Assembly (NCBI GenBank): GCA_041738935.1
Contig: JBGSOV010000020.1
Span: 1 to 64,000 of the forward strand
From: JBGSOV01 sp041738935
GTDB taxonomy: Bacteria; Patescibacteriota; Gracilibacteria; CAIRYL01; GCA-016699755
DNA length: 64,000 nucleotides
Reading direction: 5' to 3'
The position numbers and the translations under genes were made by a program. Of this stretch, positions 62,401 to 64,000 are shown piece after piece. Under the pieces are notes generated by a model. The model did no database searches. It saw only the letters and a list, made by a program, of their open reading frames with translations, and was not told the DNA's origin. Positions within the stretch are counted from its first letter, which is position 1, and every line of letters starts with the position of its first letter.

Positions 62401-64000
62401 CTTCCAAAACCTGCGTAGGCGTTGGAAACGCATTGGGTGTTTGCTGTTTTTTTACCTGCAATTCTGCAAGGCGATTTGCACGCGCATCAAGTATCGATTG
62501 AATATCTGCGCGATCCACATCACCAAAAGTATCAGCTTTGCGATCATCAAGCGCACCAAGAATATCGTCGCACGAAGCGTCGAGATTAAGAATATATGCC
62601 GAAAGTTCTTCCTCCTTTTTTAATTGCTCTTTTTCGTCGTTCGTCAGCGCGTCCTCCGAATTTTGTGAAGCCGCCTTGCGTGCCAGCTCGGATTGTTGAC
62701 TTCGATGCATTTCTGCCAGCTTTTCAGAAATATGTTTCGCATCACAAAATTTGTCATACCACTTTTCGACATCTGTCTTTTCTATTTCGTACAGATCAAG
62801 ATATCCTTGCCTAATTTCTTCAAACCGATTATGTATTTCGTTATTCTCAATCGTCTTTCCTTCGATGATTTTTGCCATATCAGCAGAATTGCTGGTAGTC
62901 ATCTGTTTTACTTGCTCGGAAACATGTTCAACAGCAGCGGCTTTGACACTTTTGAGGCGAACAAAATCTTGGTAAAACATGTTTTGCTGAACAGCACCAG
63001 CATATTGCTCAATGCTTTTACTTTCCGTCTCCTGTTCAATCGCCTTGCGAAGAAAAGAATTTGTTTTTATCAAATTCCCCTGATTGAGACCTTCGGCTAG
63101 TGCAGTGCATGGCTGAGCCAAAACGCGCTCAGCTGCAAATGATCTTTGCCCATCACCCGGAATTTCGTACCCCCATTTTTCCGCGAATAAAAGATAATCT
63201 TGCAGAGGATTTTTGAGGGCATCTTCTTGAGCTGCCTGTGCATGAAAGAGAATGGCGGAAATGACTTGCGTGACTTCCTGTGGAATCGCTTCATTTTCGA
63301 TGTCGTTCTTTGGTACATCAGTTCGCTTTTGCTCAAGGTCGGAATATTGCACGAAAACGGTGTTGTCTTCGAGTTGGCGCAATGTTTCAAGTGTTTGTAA
63401 ATCATCGTGATTAGAATTCGCTAGCTTGAGCGCAGCATCTTGATACCTGGCTCGTTGGGCAAGTGCCCGCATGCCAGAACTGTCATCTGGATTTTCTGAA
63501 GGATCATCTTGATACGCCAAGAGCGCATCCTTATTTAGACCGTGTACGGCAAATTGTTGTTGCAATCGAGCATCAATTTCTTCGGATTGGATGCGTATGG
63601 TTTCTTCGGATTTTTGACGAACGACACCTGCCAAAAACTCATCGACCTGTTGCAAGAGTTCGACCATAATCTTGTTCTGCGTTTTTACATCTTCACTATC
63701 CTGAATTTCTTCAAATAATTCATTACGCTTTTGATGCATGAGCTGAAGATCGTTCGGAGATGAAATATTTTTGGCGATTTCCCCGAGCTCTTCATACAAA
63801 GTGTTTGCTTCGAACACATTAAAAAGCGGCTTGTCTTTATCAATCTCTGGATGAGCAGTATAATACTGCTCCTTTGCAAGATGCCAAGCATTGTATAAAT
63901 CTTCACCAAAACTTCGAGCGTCATCGAGATTTTTTTCGAATGATTTTTGCAAATGGGTGTAGCCCGATTCGATCCCAACTTGCGTCAGTCCCATGATTTC
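59429..64000 (-). CDS. Giant protein with HEGLH metalloprotease-like motif, cut by the window edge
   Basis: At least 1521 residues; an ATG at 63994 exists but the frame stays open to the window edge, so the true N-terminus may lie beyond. Residues about 1-700 are charged, Glu/Gln/Lys-rich and largely coiled coil. At 707-711 the motif HEGLH lies in a hydrophobic-flanked helix (LRHEGLHAIDQ), the zinc-binding pattern of gluzincin-type metalloproteases; a third ligand cannot be assigned. The C-terminal 750 residues include more helical segments and a conserved-looking end (FAFGAIYNGRFSHP and others) that I do not recognise. There is no visible signal peptide in the part seen. Possible large host- or surface-directed protein; function unknown. 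Confidence 0.55.
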   Translation of the reverse strand, partial: EIMGLTQVGIESGYTHLQKSFEKNLDDARSFGEDLYNAWHLAKEQYYTAHPEIDKDKPLFNVFEANTLYEELGEIAKNISSPNDLQLMHQKRNELFEEIQDSEDVKTQNKIMVELLQQVDEFLAGVVRQKSEETIRIQSEEIDARLQQQFAVHGLNKDALLAYQDDPSENPDDSSGMRALAQRARYQDAALKLANSNHDDLQTLETLRQLEDNTVFVQYSDLEQKRTDVPKNDIENEAIPQEVTQVISAILFHAQAAQEDALKNPLQDYLLFAEKWGYEIPGDGQRSFAAERVLAQPCTALAEGLNQGNLIKTNSFLRKAIEQETESKSIEQYAGAVQQNMFYQDFVRLKSVKAAAVEHVSEQVKQMTTSNSADMAKIIEGKTIENNEIHNRFEEIRQGYLDLYEIEKTDVEKWYDKFCDAKHISEKLAEMHRSQQSELARKAASQNSEDALTNDEKEQLKKEEELSAYILNLDASCDDILGALDDRKADTFGDVDRADIQSILDARANRLAELQVKKQQTPNAFPTPTQVLEEVEKYGSAYGAERIGLTEERKQSLAKKGVIEVVEDAEWNNSKTNVQATAEGKVRVKASEWRKSASELKEAGAYEEINQAVFQKQLTQKTDQEKTEVKEQLSQLGTFAEWVSSHRDVDKEYLQNLRGLDHKPILEIVDHLPNNENAHFEVTETGFVIRVKRSVWEGNQEFLAKVLRHEGLHAIDQASKYRPSEALYEELKNQPGFQEFYNKFLERYRRMNGNKRLPHRDRKKEFLAYVFSDSLIDPNDQGEANELAAFKSQNQTLLNQFLTSNLVQAAQHFADNSVRAGWWNAGERLAYMTIDEDALVDDELSEATPKTFRFQYNQRRRRILKKLQTIRKFKAMPDDFREQLISNAEGTIGVVSDTLSRFDSIPKENRDDAFTQMMAMLKEAEKEIDKVLAHIAFNHSEEVNPLTDLWDNTTFLALGDFKTLFSTTKEFIERRHERNSKRRAGLVGKALFENLIPPLGNEFDNVREKSETDAVNSYKEQLSNKDSWQIMERVDSSANTDELKACLYLLSERGAIDWNDRRLWRAFERYQNHIRFFESDADNGEFLRSKFQRACGILYDNDFFRDIDRKNASSFESTKQEYKEESSQNMDHMDDIITQMIIDKRGGQKKVSPHRFEMYIDAAINLNKSNPIKVFWFILQGVNLGLLNMERVTQFDTKYQNQYPMTNWFLSVKPTADQLRQIGNMFKPKEDGDMPANFKDWFQTEVIGNMQVQERMRKSCSDTKLDHDWAFVAGSVGNAGIAQMLLATNVGTNGRLPITGIPNVIAGQLFRITTMARESKAGHIQNRELLREQVAAHIEYTFAFGAIYNGRFSHPKEYGNTSIRDTYEGSATERRAEPREKAIYCAKPKTTNEFMKSNNDIIKVLDPELFRIIDEGERVITPETIQKVRAHLTAAHGFTDPSLLPEGSVDFGKKIGAIANEIMIKNPNKLDEILDAAVGEYQKDHPSQKPDDYLNTYTYSTTGDLSTYIEGYPKEDHGILGLK

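Noticed and set aside
1..64000. UGA recoded as glycine (Gracilibacteria-type code)
   Set aside because: Several conserved genes end at TGA at the expected length, and no conserved gene needs readthrough of TGA.
1..64000. CRISPR arrays, insertion sequences, prophage or rRNA genes
   Set aside because: No regularly spaced repeats, transposase, integrase, phage structural genes or rRNA sequence were recognised on reading both strands.

Overview
The window reads as a chromosome segment of a small-genome bacterium, most likely a member of the Candidate Phyla Radiation (Patescibacteria). The hints are a short pyruvate kinase without its C-terminal domain, many secreted or membrane-anchored proteins of no recognised family, a near absence of Shine-Dalgarno motifs, and a short 'iron hydrogenase' membrane protein of a type I associate with CPR genomes. 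TGA is used as a stop (for example at the ends of pyk, the NuoF-like gene and the methyltransferase-glycosyltransferase fusion), so this is not a UGA-recoding Gracilibacterium or Absconditabacterium. Threonine synthase, shikimate dehydrogenase, a prephenate dehydrogenase-like protein, quinolinate synthase and glycerol kinase show more biosynthesis than most CPR have. A Peregrinibacteria-like lineage would fit, but that placement is inference.

Layout. 0-6.3 kb: an AT-rich, tightly packed four-gene set (TerB-like protein, lipoprotein, coiled-coil membrane protein, membrane-anchored subtilase fused to a staphylococcal-type nuclease); this is the best candidate for an undescribed system. 6.5-13.8 kb: C39-like peptidase, DUF2797 protein, riboflavin synthase, a methyltransferase/WecG-type glycosyltransferase fusion, a DUF1624-type membrane protein and small unknowns. 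13.9-25 kb: three paralogous secreted Cys-containing proteins, interleaved with glpK, gpsA and a further exported protein. 25-40 kb: pth-obgE, a 1127-residue FecR-domain membrane protein, pyk, a secreted nuclease, nadA, an MscS-type channel, thrC, a shikimate-kinase-like protein, lepA and trpS. 40-46 kb: an unknown gene, a TyrA-like dehydrogenase, gltX, tRNA-Leu(UAG) and an arsR/thioredoxin/permease cassette. 45.8-49.2 kb: an [FeFe]-hydrogenase group (membrane protein, NuoF-like flavoprotein, HydA). 49.2-64 kb: trxB-dnaA, a Nudix hydrolase, small unknowns, gyrA, aroE, rny and a giant protein with an HEGLH motif cut by the window edge.

How the genes fit together. GlpK and GpsA link glycerol, glycerol 3-phosphate and dihydroxyacetone phosphate; pyruvate kinase points to a fermentative lower glycolysis, and the NuoF-like/HydA pair could dispose of electrons as hydrogen. 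ArsR, the CxxC thioredoxin-like protein and the permease look like a metalloid-responsive unit. Surface proteins and two staphylococcal-type nucleases (one fused to a protease) suggest scavenging of, or attack on, external protein and nucleic acid, as expected of a host- or debris-dependent cell.

Regulatory sequence. Several promoters fit TTGnnn-N16/17-TAAAAT or TATAAT on both strands, and at two genes the -10 lies so close to the ATG that the mRNA would be almost leaderless. A C-rich palindromic intergenic repeat occurs three times. No CRISPR array, insertion sequence, prophage or rRNA gene was seen.
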